NCBI GenBank assembly: GCA_016844605.1
Contig: JAENJD010000001.1
Span: 1 to 62,060, forward strand
Reading direction: 5' to 3'
DNA length: 62,060 nucleotides
Origin: Steroidobacteraceae bacterium
Lineage (GTDB): Bacteria; Pseudomonadota; Gammaproteobacteria; Steroidobacterales; Steroidobacteraceae
Shown piece by piece: positions 1 to 11,469 of the stretch (the stretch's first letter is position 1; each line of letters opens with the position of its first letter). Both the position numbers and the translations under genes were made by a program. Below the pieces are notes generated by a model. The model had not been told where the DNA came from. It saw nothing but the letters and a program-made list of their open reading frames with translations, and ran no database searches.

Positions 1-29
1 CGCTACCGACGCTCACGAGCGGCTTCCGG

Positions 30-2003
30 TCACTCGCTCGGACCGTTGGGCTCGACCGCAACATCCTGTGACGGTGGCGCCGGCGCGGTGGGCGGGGCCG
101 TCGGACCGATCAGCGGTGGTAGCGTGGGTCGCATTTCGCCCGGCATTAACTTGACCTTGCCACCATTCAGCTCGAGCTGCAGATTGCGCAGGTAGTTGTA
201 CTTCGAGTTGGTCTCGATCGCCGCCTGCTCGGCCGTGCGCAGCACGCGCGGCCGGATGAAGACCATCAGATTGGTCTTGGTCTTCTTGGTGTTCCGTACA
301 CGGAAAAGATTGCCGAGGATCGGGATGCGCCCGAGGCCCGGAACCCGCTGCTCACTCTCGGTCAGGCGGTCCTCGATCAGGCCGCCGAGAACAATCATGC
401 CGCCATCGTCGACGAGCACCCGCGTCGAAATCGTGCGCTTCGATGTGATGAGCTGGAGCGCAAGCCCGGAATCGGCGATGAGACTCGACGCCTCCTGCTC
501 GATCTTCAACAGGATCGTGTTCTCGTCGGTGATCTGCGGCGTGATCTTCAGGATGTTGCCGACCTCTTTGCGCTCGATTGTCTGAAAGGGGTTGACCGTG
601 CCGCCCGTGCCGCCCGTAGTCGTGAATGAACCGGTCACGAACGGCACTTCCTGGGCAACCTTGATCTGCGCCTCTTCGTTGTCCAGCGTGATGATCGACG
701 GCATCGAGACGATGTTGGTGTCACCGTCCCCGGACAGGGCGCGCAGGATCGCGGCGAAATTCGTGCCGGTGTCCTGGTTTCGACCACCACCGATCGTCAG
801 CCCACCCGGCGCAGACGTGATCGACGAGGGATCGTCAATGCCTGCGGCGATATCGCCCAGGCTGACACCGCCGATCGGCTGATTGAACAGCCCGACCAGG
901 AAGTTGTCGCCGGATCCATCGACGATCCAGTTCACGCCGAGATCCCGGGTCGCGTCCGTCGACACTTCGACCAGCATCGCCTCGATGATGACCTGCGCCC
1001 GCCGGATATCGAGCCGGTCAACAACCTGCATCAGCGAGCGCATCGTCTTGGGCGGCGCCGTGATGATCAGCGCATTGGTCTCCGGTTCGGCCCAGATGGT
1101 CACCGAACGATCGCCGCCAGCCGCCGCCGCCTGGCCGGGCTGCGCGGGGCCGCCCGCCGCGGCCTGCTCCTTCAGCTTGGCTGCGAGCTTCTCTGCATCG
1201 GCATAGCGCAGGTAGCGGACCTGGGTGTCGCCACCGTCTTCGAGCGGCGTATCGAGGTGCGTGATCAGCGTGCGGAAGCGCAGCCGCTGCGATGCCTCGC
1301 CGCCGACCAGGACGCTGTTGGTGCGCTCGTCCGCGACGATGCGTGCACTGGACGAGGCATCCGCACCCTGTGCCGCATTGAGGGAATTCACGACGCGCAC
1401 GATTTCGCTGGCGGATGCGTGCTCGAGGCGGATCACCTCGATGTCGCCGTCACCGGAGCGATCGATGCGACTGATGATCCGCATCATGCGACTCACGTTG
1501 GAGGCGCGGTCCGAGATGATCAGCATGTTGGCGCTTGGGTAGGCCGCGAGATGGCCATACTGCGGAATCAAGGGCCGCAGGATTGGAACCAGCTGGGCTG
1601 CGGAGACATTGCGGACCTGTATGACCTGCGTGACGATTTCGTCCGAAGTCGCGCTGATCCGGTCCGGCAGGTCATTGGCAGGCAATTGCCGGGCGGTGGC
1701 GTCCGGCAGGATCTTGATGACCGATCCGGACTGGACGGCGACAAATCCGTGGACCTGCAGGATCGCAAGGAAGGCCTCGTAGAAGGCATCCGGGCCCATT
1801 GGCGTGTTGGAAAGCATCGTGACCTGTGCGCGGACACGCGGGTCGACGATGAAATTCTTGCCAGTCACCTGGCTGACGGCCTCGATGACCTGGCCCAGAT
1901 CGGCGTCCTTGTAATTGGGCGTGATCTGCGGACTCTGCTGGGCTGCCGCCGCGAGTGGCAGCGCCAGCGCAAGTAGCAGGGCAAGGCGTAGGAATCGCGT
2001 CAT
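30..2003 (-). CDS. gspD: Type II secretion system secretin GspD
   Basis: Outer-membrane secretin that forms the exit channel of the type II secretion system. The chosen ATG opens a classical signal peptide (MTRFLRLALLLALALPLAAA) and gives 657 residues, the usual size for GspD. An open frame extends 43 codons further upstream but overlaps gspC and lacks secretory character. After the signal come the N0 domain (about 25-95) and the N1-N3 ring domains with their repeated IIRP/VIRLEHA-type strands. The secretin core follows, with the hallmark VPGLGRIPILGNLFR near residue 590, and a Pro-rich tail ends the protein. gspC lies 25 bp upstream on the same strand, so the two are probably co-transcribed. 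The rest of the gsp cluster would lie to the left of the window. Confidence 0.96.
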   Translation of the reverse strand: MTRFLRLALLLALALPLAAAAQQSPQITPNYKDADLGQVIEAVSQVTGKNFIVDPRVRAQVTMLSNTPMGPDAFYEAFLAILQVHGFVAVQSGSVIKILPDATARQLPANDLPDRISATSDEIVTQVIQVRNVSAAQLVPILRPLIPQYGHLAAYPSANMLIISDRASNVSRMMRIISRIDRSGDGDIEVIRLEHASASEIVRVVNSLNAAQGADASSSARIVADERTNSVLVGGEASQRLRFRTLITHLDTPLEDGGDTQVRYLRYADAEKLAAKLKEQAAAGGPAQPGQAAAAGGDRSVTIWAEPETNALIITAPPKTMRSLMQVVDRLDIRRAQVIIEAMLVEVSTDATRDLGVNWIVDGSGDNFLVGLFNQPIGGVSLGDIAAGIDDPSSITSAPGGLTIGGGRNQDTGTNFAAILRALSGDGDTNIVSMPSIITLDNEEAQIKVAQEVPFVTGSFTTTGGTGGTVNPFQTIERKEVGNILKITPQITDENTILLKIEQEASSLIADSGLALQLITSKRTISTRVLVDDGGMIVLGGLIEDRLTESEQRVPGLGRIPILGNLFRVRNTKKTKTNLMVFIRPRVLRTAEQAAIETNSKYNYLRNLQLELNGGKVKLMPGEMRPTLPPLIGPTAPPTAPAPPSQDVAVEPNGPSE

Positions 2004-2028
2004 TAATCTTTCCTCTGCATGCGCCGAC

Positions 2029-2955
2029 TCACTCGCTGGATTCCTCTTCCGGCGACGGCTCCAGGTCGTCGGCGGGCCGGAGTTCCTGCACGATGGTCCC
2101 CGGATCGACTGCCAATTGCTGTTGCTGGCCATTACGGTCGATCGTCAGCGTGACCGCAGGGCCCATGCCGACGCCGCGCAGGGTTTCGAGCGCGCGATTC
2201 GGATCGTCGAGTGGCGCGCCATTGACGGCGGTCACCAGGTCGCCCGGCTGCAAGCCAAGCTTCGCAAACTGGCCGCGATTGCGGCCAGGATAAACACGAT
2301 AGCCGCGCAATTGCGCGCCGGCGAACACCGGTTGCGGCCGTAGGAGCTCATTGACGGCGGACTGATCCTGCGTCATCAGTTCGCGCACGCTGTCCACCAG
2401 CGAACCGGACTGTGGGCCGGCAGGCTGATTGGCGACCTGTGCCGCGCCCGCATTCCCTGAAAGTCGCGGCAGGGCCAGCGACTCGCGCGTGCCATTCCGG
2501 TCGAGGATCACGCGATCCGGATAGACGGCGAGAAGCTTTGTGCCGCCCGGAAGCGTGGCGCCCGTTGCGTAGACACGTGCCGCCTGGGCGTTCGCGCCGA
2601 TGATTGCCCAGCCCTGTCCTGGATCGAGACCCGCAAGCGTGCCGGCGAGCGCCAGATTCGCGGAAGTTGCAGGCGCCGCATTCGGGTCGCCGGACAAATT
2701 GGCGATTCCGAACAAGTGGGCATTGACGATGCTCCCGAGATCGACTGGCGGCGGCGCACCGGCGTCAATGACCGGGGACGGCGTGGCATCACCACCGGTC
2801 GAGCCCATCACCCGCCACAGCAGGCTGGCCAACTGGGCCGCAAGCACGACGACCAGCAGGATTGTCAGGAGCATTGGCGCGGCCGCGACCACGCCCCGGG
2901 GCAGTGCAGCTTCGGCACCACGAAACGGAGCGACGATCCGGTCGACTAGCTGCAT
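2029..2955 (-). CDS. gspC: Type II secretion system protein GspC
   Basis: Inner-membrane, periplasm-facing protein that links the inner-membrane platform to the GspD secretin. The ATG at 2955 gives 308 residues: a short cytoplasmic N-terminus, one membrane segment (LLTILLVVVLAAQLASLLW, about 29-47), a homology region (about 80-170) and a C-terminal PDZ-type domain (LQPGDLVTAVNGAPLDDP, about 235-295). It ends in an acidic ESSE tail. A longer open frame reaches 3096, but its extra 47 residues look non-coding. The gene lies immediately upstream of gspD, which is the standard order for this system, and it is divergent from clpS. Confidence 0.93.
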   Translation of the reverse strand: MQLVDRIVAPFRGAEAALPRGVVAAAPMLLTILLVVVLAAQLASLLWRVMGSTGGDATPSPVIDAGAPPPVDLGSIVNAHLFGIANLSGDPNAAPATSANLALAGTLAGLDPGQGWAIIGANAQAARVYATGATLPGGTKLLAVYPDRVILDRNGTRESLALPRLSGNAGAAQVANQPAGPQSGSLVDSVRELMTQDQSAVNELLRPQPVFAGAQLRGYRVYPGRNRGQFAKLGLQPGDLVTAVNGAPLDDPNRALETLRGVGMGPAVTLTIDRNGQQQQLAVDPGTIVQELRPADDLEPSPEEESSE

Positions 2956-3151
2956 GTTGGCCCGTCCAGAAGTGTCCGGCCTGACGGGGGGTCCAAGACC
3001 CCCCGGGAAACCGCGCCATGATACGGGTAGCCGCGGCTGACCTACAAGGCGAGATACGAGCAGAAATCGAAGTAGCTGCGGGCACTTGTGCGACACTTCT
3101 CATAACGGGCTCGCAAGGCGCGGCGGGTCGCAAAGGGGCGACGACGCGCCC

Positions 3152-3180
3152 TTGTGCGGCTGGCTGGGGACCCCTATAAA
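3152..3180 (+). promoter_or_regulatory. Predicted sigma-70 promoter of clpS-clpA
   Basis: TTGTGC (3152-3157) and TATAAA (3175-3180) are separated by exactly 17 bp. The start site would fall near 3187, about 24 nt before the clpS GTG. The promoter lies in the divergent gspC/clpS spacer and faces clpS. It is predicted from sequence only. Confidence 0.5.
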
Positions 3181-3210
3181 TGAACATGCGGCAGGGAGTG
3201 GGCACAGCTG

Positions 3211-3540
3211 GTGGGCGGCGACGAGGAACGCGAGATTGGGCAGGGCGGCCAAAGCCTCGTCATCGAGGAGGCGCAACCGCAGGTCAAGAAGCCGCCGCTC
3301 TATCAGGTGGTGCTCTTGAACGACGACTACACGCCGATGGAATTCGTCGTGGATGTGCTGGAACGGATTTTCGCACTGGATCGCATGCGCGCCACGCGCA
3401 TCATGCTGGAGGTGCATACCCGGGGCAAAGGCATCTGCGGCGTATTCACCTACGAGATCGCGGAAACAAAGGTGGCGCAGGTAATGACGTACTCTCGACA
3501 ACACCAGCACCCACTGCTGTGCACGATGGAGGAGACCTGA
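3211..3540 (+). CDS. clpS: ATP-dependent Clp protease adaptor ClpS
   Basis: Adaptor that binds the ClpA N-domain and delivers N-degron substrates to ClpAP. The protein has 109 residues, which is normal. The core [20 protein letters not shown] (about 31-50) is the ClpS signature, and the NDDYTPM loop forms part of the N-end-rule pocket. The C-terminal half ([15 protein letters not shown]) also matches the family. The start is GTG; an AGGGAG lies about 12 nt upstream, and no in-frame ATG is available. clpA begins on the next base after the stop codon, so translation is almost certainly coupled. aat, the enzyme that makes N-degrons, lies about 3 kb away in the convergent cluster. Confidence 0.95.
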   Translation: MGGDEEREIGQGGQSLVIEEAQPQVKKPPLYQVVLLNDDYTPMEFVVDVLERIFALDRMRATRIMLEVHTRGKGICGVFTYEIAETKVAQVMTYSRQHQHPLLCTMEET

Positions 3541-5823
3541 GTGCTTTCGAGTGAACTCGAATGCTGCCTGAACGAGGCATTCCAGAAGGCGCGCGATGCG
3601 CGCCACGAATACATGACCGTGGAGCACCTGTTGCTGTCCATCCTGGACACCCCGCGGGTGCGCGAGATCCTGAAAGCCTGTGGTGCGGACCTGACCCGAC
3701 TGCAGGCGGACCTGCAGAAATTCGTCGATGAGACCACGCCCACGCTTGCCGGCGACGACGAGCGCGAGGTGCAGCCGACCCTTGGCTTTCAGCGTGTCCT
3801 GCAGCGTGCGGTCTTTCACGTACAGTCGAGCGGCAAGAAGGAAGTCGCCGTCGCCAATGTGCTGGTTGCGATATTCAGCGAGAAGCAGTCCCATGCGGCC
3901 TACCTGCTGTCGCTCCAGGACATCGCCCGCCTCGACGTCGTCAATTACATTTCACACGGGCTGCCTTCCAGCGGTGAAAGCCGCGAGGCAACGCGCGAAG
4001 AGGGCGTTGCACCTGAACGTGAAAGCGCCGAGGACAGCGGCGCAGCGGCGCTTGAGAAGTACACGACCAACCTGAATGCCCAGGCCAGGGCAGGCCGCGT
4101 CGATCCGCTCATCGGGCGCCTGCTCGAAGTCCAAAGGACCATCGAGATCCTCTGCCGGCGGCGCAAGAACAATCCGCTCTATGTCGGTGAGGCGGGCGTC
4201 GGAAAGACTGCGATCGCCGAAGGGCTTGCGCGCCTGGTGGTCGAAGGCAAGGTTCCCGAAGTCCTTGCCGATTGCACGATCTATGCGCTGGATCTCGGCG
4301 CGTTGATCGCCGGCACCAAGTATCGCGGTGATTTCGAGAAACGGCTGAAGAATGTCGTCGCCGAGCTCAAGAAGCGGCCCGGCGCAATCCTGTTCATCGA
4401 CGAAATTCACACGGTGATCGGCGCCGGCGCCGCCTCGGGCGGGGTCATGGACGCGTCAAACCTGATCAAGCCGGTGCTCGCGAGCGGCGAATTGCGCTGC
4501 ATCGGCTCGACCACCTACCAGGAATACCGCGGCATCTTCGAGAAGGACCACGCGCTCGCCCGGCGCTTCCAGAAGATCGATATCGTCGAGCCGACCGTGG
4601 CCGAGACGATCGAGATCCTGCGCGGACTCAGGACGCGATTCGAGGAGCATCACGGCGTGACTTATACCGACGATGCGCTCACCGCGGCAGCCGAGCTGTC
4701 GGAACGCCACATCAATGATCGGCACCTGCCGGACAAGGCGATCGACGTCGTCGACGAGGCCGGTGCATCGCTCAGGCTGAAGCCCGCGGCCGAGCGCGAA
4801 AGCACGGTGACCGTGGCCCACATCGAGGGGGTGGTTGCACGCATCGCGCGGATACCTCCGAGGCACGTCTCGTTGTCGGACCGCGAGGTGCTGCAGAACC
4901 TGCAGCGCAATCTGAAGCTCGTGATCTTCGGCCAGGACCCGGCCATCGACTCGTTGGCCGCCGCCATCAAGATGGCCCGCGCCGGACTTGGCAACGAGCG
5001 ACGGCCGGTTGGCAGTTTCCTGCTCGCCGGCCCGACCGGAGTCGGCAAAACCGAGGTCACTCGTCAGCTCGCCATCGCGCTCGGTGTCGAGTTCGTGCGT
5101 TTCGACATGTCCGAGTACATGGAGCGCCATACGGTGTCACGCCTGATCGGCGCGCCGCCGGGCTATGTGGGCTTCGACCAGGGCGGCCTGCTGACCGAGG
5201 CAATCGCAAAGCACCCGCACTGCGTGCTGCTGCTCGACGAGATCGAGAAAGCGCACCCCGATGTTTTCAACCTGCTGCTGCAGGTCATGGATCACGGCAC
5301 CCTGACCGACAACAACGGCCGCAAGGCGGATTTCCGCAATGTGATCATCGTGATGACGACCAATGCCGGTGCCGCGGACATGGACCGCGCGAGCATCGGC
5401 TTCACGCAGCAGGACCATGCACCGGACGGCATGGAAGCTGTGCGCCGCGTCTTCTCGCCCGAGTTCCGCAACCGCCTGGACGCGGTCATCCAGTTCAGCC
5501 CGCTCGATGCTCAGACGATCGAGCGCGTCGTGGACAAGCTGTTACTCGAAATCGAAACCCAGCTCGAGCAAAAGGGTGTTGCGCTCGCGGTCGACGACGA
5601 CGCGCGCCACTGGATCGCCGCCAGGGGCTACGACCCGAAGATGGGCGCTCGACCGATGGCGCGGGTACTGCAGGAGCACGTCAAGCGCCCGCTGGCCGAA
5701 GAACTGCTGTTCGGACGCCTTGCGGGCGGTGGCAGCGTCAGGGTGTCACTGGGCAAGGACGGTGCGGCTCTTGCACTCGAGTGCCGGCCGGCACACGAGC
5801 CGGAACTGTTGGGCCAGGACTGA
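3541..5823 (+). CDS. clpA: ATP-dependent Clp protease ATP-binding subunit ClpA
   Basis: AAA+ unfoldase that partners with the ClpP peptidase. The 760 residues show the full ClpA plan: an N-domain (1-140, the ClpS docking site), and a first AAA+ module with Walker [14 protein letters not shown] near residue 216 and Walker [14 protein letters not shown] near 285. A second AAA+ module has Walker [14 protein letters not shown] near 497 and sensor motif NRLDAVIQF near 640. The start is GTG, directly abutting the clpS stop. The gene ends at a perfect palindrome (5831-5874) that separates it from infA on the other strand. No defect is visible. Confidence 0.96.
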   Translation: MLSSELECCLNEAFQKARDARHEYMTVEHLLLSILDTPRVREILKACGADLTRLQADLQKFVDETTPTLAGDDEREVQPTLGFQRVLQRAVFHVQSSGKKEVAVANVLVAIFSEKQSHAAYLLSLQDIARLDVVNYISHGLPSSGESREATREEGVAPERESAEDSGAAALEKYTTNLNAQARAGRVDPLIGRLLEVQRTIEILCRRRKNNPLYVGEAGVGKTAIAEGLARLVVEGKVPEVLADCTIYALDLGALIAGTKYRGDFEKRLKNVVAELKKRPGAILFIDEIHTVIGAGAASGGVMDASNLIKPVLASGELRCIGSTTYQEYRGIFEKDHALARRFQKIDIVEPTVAETIEILRGLRTRFEEHHGVTYTDDALTAAAELSERHINDRHLPDKAIDVVDEAGASLRLKPAAERESTVTVAHIEGVVARIARIPPRHVSLSDREVLQNLQRNLKLVIFGQDPAIDSLAAAIKMARAGLGNERRPVGSFLLAGPTGVGKTEVTRQLAIALGVEFVRFDMSEYMERHTVSRLIGAPPGYVGFDQGGLLTEAIAKHPHCVLLLDEIEKAHPDVFNLLLQVMDHGTLTDNNGRKADFRNVIIVMTTNAGAADMDRASIGFTQQDHAPDGMEAVRRVFSPEFRNRLDAVIQFSPLDAQTIERVVDKLLLEIETQLEQKGVALAVDDDARHWIAARGYDPKMGARPMARVLQEHVKRPLAEELLFGRLAGGGSVRVSLGKDGAALALECRPAHEPELLGQD

Positions 5824-6088
5824 GAAAAAGGGGACGCTTCCCTTTTCCTCCGCGGAGGAAAAGGGAAGCGTCCCGCGCGCGATAGATGATCCGACCCTTG
5901 GTGAGGTCGTAGGGCGTCAACTCGACCGTGACTTTGTCGCCGGTCAAGATCCGTATGTAGTGTTTCCGCATCTTGCCCGAGATGTGTGCAGTCACGATGT
6001 GGTCATTCTGCAGTTTTACGCGGAATGTCGTGTTGGGCAGGGTCTCGACGACCTCTCCCTCCATCTGAATTGCTTCTTCCTTGGCCAT
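5738..6088 (-). CDS. infA: Translation initiation factor IF-1 with a 44-residue C-terminal read-through extension
   Basis: Essential S1-fold initiation factor that binds the ribosomal A site with IF-2 and IF-3. Residues 1-72 are a complete, highly conserved IF-1 ([20 protein letters not shown] at the start, GRIIYRAR at the normal end). In relatives the protein stops there. Here there is no stop: the frame runs straight into the 44-bp palindrome at 5831-5874 and on into the antisense of clpA, adding 44 residues and ending at TGA 5738-5740. Part of the extension ([17 protein letters not shown]) is translated repeat. Because the palindrome plus a T-tract also looks like a terminator for this strand, many transcripts may end before the stop codon. 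aat lies 70 bp upstream on the same strand. IF-1 identity is certain; the length of the made protein is not. Confidence 0.9.
   Translation of the reverse strand: MAKEEAIQMEGEVVETLPNTTFRVKLQNDHIVTAHISGKMRKHYIRILTGDKVTVELTPYDLTKGRIIYRARDASLFLRGGKGKRPLFLSPGPTVPARVPAGTRVQEPHRPCPVTP
5831..5874. repeat. Perfect 44-bp palindrome (REP-like) at the clpA/infA junction, probable terminator
   Basis: The arm GGGACGCTTCCCTTTTCC is followed by its exact inverted copy, with the centre at CCGCGG. The whole 44 bp is self-complementary. Toward clpA it is flanked by AAAAAG, so on the minus strand the hairpin is followed by CTTTTTC, a good intrinsic terminator for infA. The same core with A instead of T (GGGACGCTACCC) occurs three times at 33017-33098. 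The junction of infA codon 72 falls at the very edge of the palindrome. Confidence 0.85.
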
Positions 6089-6158
6089 TCCATCCCGGTG
6101 CTGTAGCGGAAACCGCGCGGATTGTGACCTAGCGCGTCCCTGCATGCAATTCCGTGTC

Positions 6159-6848
6159 TCATTGCCGCCACAGGCGAGGCTCGGCATCCACCAGTGCCGC
6201 AAGCTGCTCCTCAAACTCACCGCGCACCAGATCACGGCTGCCGAGACTGGCGAGATGCGGGCTCGGCAACTGGCAATCGATCAACACCACGTCGAGCCGC
6301 AGGCATTCCTGCGTGAGCCGCGCGAGGGCCACCTTGGAGGCGTCCCGCTCGCGCGTGAACATGGACTCGCCGAAAAAGACGCGACCCATCGCAACCCCGT
6401 AGAGCCCTCCGACCAGCCGGTCCTCGTGCCAGACCTCGATCGAATGCGCGAGGCCGCGACGATGGAGTTCGACATAGGCTTCGCGCATCTCGTCCGTGAT
6501 CCAGGTTCCAGCGCCGCCACGGCGCGGGCCCGCGCAGGCCTCGACGACTGAGTTAAATGCCGTGTCGATGCGCGTCACATAGCCTCGATTGCGGATCGAG
6601 CGCGCGAGACTGCGCGAAATCCTGAACTCCGCCGGCAACAGAACGGCGCGCGGGTCGGGTGCCCACCAGAGAATCGGCTGTTCGGCCGAGTACCACGGAA
6701 ATACGCCGTGCCGGTAGGCGTACGTCAACCAGTCAGGGGTCAGTGCACCGCCAACCGCGAGCAAGCCGTTTGGTTCGCGCAGGGCGCGCGCCGTCGGAGG
6801 CAGTGCCTCGGGTGGGTCAGTCTTCTGCAGCCAGGCAATCCCGGACAT
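6159..6848 (-). CDS. aat: Leucyl/phenylalanyl-tRNA--protein transferase
   Basis: Transfers Leu or Phe from aminoacyl-tRNA to N-terminal Lys/Arg of proteins, creating N-degrons for ClpS/ClpAP. The start at 6848 (MSGIAWLQ) gives 229 residues, and an alternative ATG lies 10 codons upstream. Family motifs are present: [40 protein letters not shown], the acceptor region [21 protein letters not shown]-like block near 130-150, and FFGESMF. The gene overlaps the 3' end of the upstream GNAT gene by 32 bp, which indicates one transcript with trxB-GNAT-aat-infA. Its substrate-recognition partners clpS/clpA face it across the infA palindrome. Confidence 0.95.
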   Translation of the reverse strand: MSGIAWLQKTDPPEALPPTARALREPNGLLAVGGALTPDWLTYAYRHGVFPWYSAEQPILWWAPDPRAVLLPAEFRISRSLARSIRNRGYVTRIDTAFNSVVEACAGPRRGGAGTWITDEMREAYVELHRRGLAHSIEVWHEDRLVGGLYGVAMGRVFFGESMFTRERDASKVALARLTQECLRLDVVLIDCQLPSPHLASLGSRDLVRGEFEEQLAALVDAEPRLWRQ

Positions 6849-8004
6849 TGGCTGCGAGCCTAGCCGGGATATCGGCACGCCGGAAGGGCAGGTGATCCAC
6901 TGCCGCGCGCAAGTATGCGCGCCGCCGGGATTCCTCCCGTTTCAGCCAGTCCCGGATGGCGGCGGCAAAGCGCGGATCGGCGATTTCGTGCAGGGACCAG
7001 ACCGGCGCCGGCGCGAATCCGCGCAGCAGCTTGTGCTCACCCTGGGTGCCGGGCTCGAAGCGCGCGAGACGCTCGCGTATGCAGTATTCGATGCCACGAT
7101 AGAAGCAGGTCTCGAAATGCAGGCTGTGATAGTCGCCACTCGCCCCCCAATAACGTCCATAAAGGGTGTCGTCACTGCGCAAGGACAGCGAGCAGGCGAT
7201 GACTTCGCCGTGGCGCGTTGCGAGTTCGACGACCAGTGCGCGCGGCATGCTGCGTGCGAGTCGACGGAAGAAATCGAGGTTCAGGTACGGCGGGTTGCCA
7301 AAGCGCGCGAATGTCTGCGCATGGAGCGTGTAAACGGTGTTGATCAGGGTTTCATCCAGGTCGCCGCCGTGCAGGGTCCTGTGCGTGACGCCGGCTTCCG
7401 CGACCCGGCGCCGCTCGCGTCGCACTTTCTTGCGCTTCTCTGCCGTGAATCCCGCAAGGAAATCGTCGAAGTTTCCGTAACCGGTGTTCTGCCAGTGAAA
7501 CTGGCAGTCGAGACGAGTCATCAGCCCGGCGGCTTCGAGTTCCGACTTGTCCTGCACATCGGGAAACAGGACATGTAGAGATGAGACGCCAATTGTGCGC
7601 GCAAGCTCACGCGCCGCCCCGATCAGGGCCAGCCGGCTCGCTGCGGCATCCACTTCCAGCGTCAGCAGCCGCGGGCCGGTGGCCGGCGTGAATGGCACGG
7701 CGCAACAGAGCCGCGGGTAATAGTTCAGGCCAGCACGCTGGTAGGCCTCCGCCCAGGCGAAGTCGAATACAAACTCGCCCCAGGAATGCGGCTTCAGGTA
7801 CAGGGGCATCGCGGCGGTGAGGTGGCCGCGTGAGTCCGTGAGCAGCAGATGGCGTGCATCCCAGCCGGTTTCCGCCGTCGCGCAACCTGATTGTTCCAGC
7901 GCGACCAGGAACTCGTGGCGCAGGAATGGCGTGCCTCGTCCGACCAGCGCATTCCACTGCCCGGGATCGACATCCGCAAGCGACCGGGCGATGCGCACGC
8001 TCAT
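6817..8004 (-). CDS. GNAT-superfamily protein of the DUF482 (FemAB-like) type
   Basis: A 395-residue protein resembling the proteobacterial DUF482 family, which is related to FemAB/GNAT acyltransferases. Its substrate is not known. Conserved patches seen: a basic helix FTAEKRKKVRRERRRV near residue 190, PYLNLDFFRRLARSMP near 245, SLRSDDTLYGRYWGASGDYH near 280, and a C-terminal RAAVDHLPFRRADIP. Members often sit beside aat, as here. The gene overlaps aat and is separated from trxB by 6 bp. There is no signal peptide or membrane segment, so it is probably cytosolic. The fold assignment is moderate; a function would be a guess. Confidence 0.85.
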   Translation of the reverse strand: MSVRIARSLADVDPGQWNALVGRGTPFLRHEFLVALEQSGCATAETGWDARHLLLTDSRGHLTAAMPLYLKPHSWGEFVFDFAWAEAYQRAGLNYYPRLCCAVPFTPATGPRLLTLEVDAAASRLALIGAARELARTIGVSSLHVLFPDVQDKSELEAAGLMTRLDCQFHWQNTGYGNFDDFLAGFTAEKRKKVRRERRRVAEAGVTHRTLHGGDLDETLINTVYTLHAQTFARFGNPPYLNLDFFRRLARSMPRALVVELATRHGEVIACSLSLRSDDTLYGRYWGASGDYHSLHFETCFYRGIEYCIRERLARFEPGTQGEHKLLRGFAPAPVWSLHEIADPRFAAAIRDWLKREESRRRAYLRAAVDHLPFRRADIPARLAANVRDCLAAED

Positions 8005-8010
8005 GAGTCG

Positions 8011-9012
<1,002 letters not shown>

Positions 9013-9065
9013 CTAAAACGGGTAGCCGCGCATCCTATCAGGCCACTGTCATCGCATATGGCCGC

Positions 9066-9095
9066 TTGCCGTGCGAATTGCAATGTTCTTATAAT
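9066..9095 (+). promoter_or_regulatory. Predicted sigma-70 promoter of ftsK
   Basis: TTGCCG (9066-9071) and a perfect TATAAT (9090-9095) are 18 bp apart in an AT-richer patch of the trxB/ftsK divergent spacer. The start site would be near 9102, about 34 nt upstream of the ftsK start codon. Prediction only. Confidence 0.55.
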
Positions 9096-9135
9096 CAACT
9101 GCTTATAGCTAATTCTTTACCAGGATTCTTAGTCC

Positions 9136-11469
9136 TTGGCCAAGTCCGCCGCCGACGCTTCCAACCCGGGAGCCAAACTCGACCCAGTTTTCGCACGTGC
9201 GCTGCGGGAAGCCGCATTCTGGCTGCTCGCCGCGCTTGCGCTCGTGCTGATGATCGCCCTTTCGAGCTACGACGCCTCCGATCGCAGTTTCAGTTATACG
9301 GGCGAGCCGGGCCAGGTCGCCAACCTGATCGGGCCGCTGGGCGCCTGGATCTCCAGCTTCCTGTTCATGCTCTTCGGCTGGCCCGCATTTCTTTTCCCGC
9401 TCGCGATCGCTTTCAGCGCCTGGGTCGGCTTCAAGCGTGCGCCGGATGAGCCCGGGCATGGGCGCTCGACGATTGCGCTTCGCACCATCGGCCTGGTCGC
9501 CGCGCTCGCCACGAGTTGCGGACTTGCGGCGCTGCATTTCGCCCCCGGCGCATTGCCCGCCGGTGCCGGTGGAATCCTTGGCAACCTGATCGGTGAGGGC
9601 CTTGCGGCTGCCGCATCGCTACTGGGCGCGACGCTCCTGATGCTCGCATTGTGGTTTGCGGGCGTGCAGCTCTACACCGGCGTCTCCTGGCTGAGAGTGA
9701 TGGATTTCATCGGGCATGGGGTCTTTGCCTGCGCGGCATGGGTCCGCAACCGCATGGCGACAAATCGGGACCACGCGGCCGGCCGGGAATCGCGCGAAGC
9801 ACGCGAGGCCGTTGTGCGCGAAGTTCAGAGGAAGGCGTTGGCGCGCACACCGCCGCGCATCGAAACCGCGGCGCCGCATGTGCCGGAGCCCAGCCAGCGC
9901 GCCGAAAAGGAACGGCAGGTCCAACTGTTCGCCAAGCCCGCTGCCAAGGATCTTCCGGAGCTCAAACTGCTCGACGATCCGCCGGCGCGCGAGAAGACGT
10001 ATTCGCCCGAGGCGCTCGATGCGATCTCGCGGCTCGTCGAGATCAAGCTCAAGGACTTCGGCGTCGACGTCGAGGTGGTCGCGGTCCTGCCTGGCCCGGT
10101 GGTCACGCGCTTTGAGCTCAAACCCGCACCTGGCGTGAAGGTCAGCCAGATCAGCGCGCTCGCCAAGGACCTCGCGCGTGCGCTGTCCGCGATCAGCGTA
10201 CGGGTCGTCGAGGTGATACCCGGCAAGTCGGTCGTGGGGCTGGAAATCCCGAATGAAACGCGCGAACTGGTCACGCTTGGTGAGATCATCCGCTCGCGCG
10301 CCTATGACGAGCTCGCGTCGCCGATTGCACTGGCGCTCGGCAAGGACATCGGTGGCGCGCCGGTCGTCGCGGATCTCGCAAAGATGCCGCACCTCCTGAT
10401 CGCGGGAACCACCGGCTCCGGCAAGTCGGTCGCCATAAACGCCATGGTTCTGTCGCTGCTCTACAAGAGCACGGCCGAGCAGGTGCGATTGATCCTGATC
10501 GACCCGAAGATGCTGGAGCTCTCGGTCTATGAGGGCATCCCGCACCTGCTGGCGCCCGTTGTTACCGACATGAAACAGGCGACCAACGCTTTGCGCTGGT
10601 GCGTCGCGGAGATGGAACGGCGCTACCAGCTGATGAAGGAACTGGGCGTCAGGAATCTCGGGGGCTTCAACCGCAAGGTGCGTGACGCGGAGCAGGCCGG
10701 CAAGCCGATTCCCGATCCGCTGATCGCGCGATTGCTCGCGATGGGCAAGTACGCGGGCGCGGTACCGCCGCTCGAGGCGCTGCCCTACATCGTCGTGGTC
10801 ATCGATGAACTCGCCGACCTGATGATGATTGTCGGCAAGAAGGTCGAGGAGTTGATTGCGCGGCTCGCGCAGAAGGCACGCGCCTCTGGCATCCATCTGA
10901 TACTCGCAACCCAACGCCCGTCGGTCGATGTGATCACCGGACTCATCAAGGCCAACATTCCGGCACGCATCGCGTTTCAGGTGTCGGCCAAGGTGGACTC
11001 ACGGACGATTCTCGACCAGAACGGCGCGGAATCGCTGTTGAGCCATGGCGACATGCTGTACCTGCCACTCGGTAGCTCGACGCCTGAGCGTGTTCACGGT
11101 GCATTTGTTGCGGACCAGGAAGTGCATCGGGTCGTCGCCTCGCTGCGAGGCGGCGCTGCGCCTGCGTTCGTCGACGAAGTATTGTCAGGCCCGAAGGGGC
11201 CGATACCGGGCCTCTCGGATGAACCTGGGGACGGCGAGGGCGGCGAAGCCGTCGACGAGGGCGAGCAGGATCCGCTGTACGACGAGGCGGTGCGCATCGT
11301 CACCGAATCGCGCCGCGCCTCCGTCTCAGGCGTCCAGCGCCGGCTCAAGATCGGCTACAACCGTGCTGCCAGGCTGGTTGAATCCATGGAAGCGGCGGGT
11401 CTGGTCGGCTCGCTGCAATCGAATGGCAGCCGCGAGGTGCTCGCGCCGCCACCGCCGGAATCGTCATGA
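9136..11469 (+). CDS. ftsK: DNA translocase FtsK
   Basis: Septum-located motor that pumps DNA toward dif at cell division. The 777 residues have an N-terminal membrane domain (four hydrophobic segments within about 25-190), a short linker (190-265) and the alpha-beta motor with Walker [17 protein letters not shown] near residue 425 and Walker [15 protein letters not shown] near 550. The C-terminal gamma winged helix ([20 protein letters not shown], about 715-735) reads KOPS. The start is TTG (9136), because no ATG or GTG fits the conserved N-terminus; a good ribosome-binding site is not evident. The stop overlaps lolA by ATGA. The linker is short compared with E. coli FtsK. Confidence 0.95.
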   Translation: MAKSAADASNPGAKLDPVFARALREAAFWLLAALALVLMIALSSYDASDRSFSYTGEPGQVANLIGPLGAWISSFLFMLFGWPAFLFPLAIAFSAWVGFKRAPDEPGHGRSTIALRTIGLVAALATSCGLAALHFAPGALPAGAGGILGNLIGEGLAAAASLLGATLLMLALWFAGVQLYTGVSWLRVMDFIGHGVFACAAWVRNRMATNRDHAAGRESREAREAVVREVQRKALARTPPRIETAAPHVPEPSQRAEKERQVQLFAKPAAKDLPELKLLDDPPAREKTYSPEALDAISRLVEIKLKDFGVDVEVVAVLPGPVVTRFELKPAPGVKVSQISALAKDLARALSAISVRVVEVIPGKSVVGLEIPNETRELVTLGEIIRSRAYDELASPIALALGKDIGGAPVVADLAKMPHLLIAGTTGSGKSVAINAMVLSLLYKSTAEQVRLILIDPKMLELSVYEGIPHLLAPVVTDMKQATNALRWCVAEMERRYQLMKELGVRNLGGFNRKVRDAEQAGKPIPDPLIARLLAMGKYAGAVPPLEALPYIVVVIDELADLMMIVGKKVEELIARLAQKARASGIHLILATQRPSVDVITGLIKANIPARIAFQVSAKVDSRTILDQNGAESLLSHGDMLYLPLGSSTPERVHGAFVADQEVHRVVASLRGGAAPAFVDEVLSGPKGPIPGLSDEPGDGEGGEAVDEGEQDPLYDEAVRIVTESRRASVSGVQRRLKIGYNRAARLVESMEAAGLVGSLQSNGSREVLAPPPPESS

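Noticed and set aside
1-16. Possible start of gspE (GTG AGC GTC GGT...) on the minus strand after gspD
   Set aside because: Only five codons are in the window; GGAAG spacing is suitable, but nothing identifies the gene.
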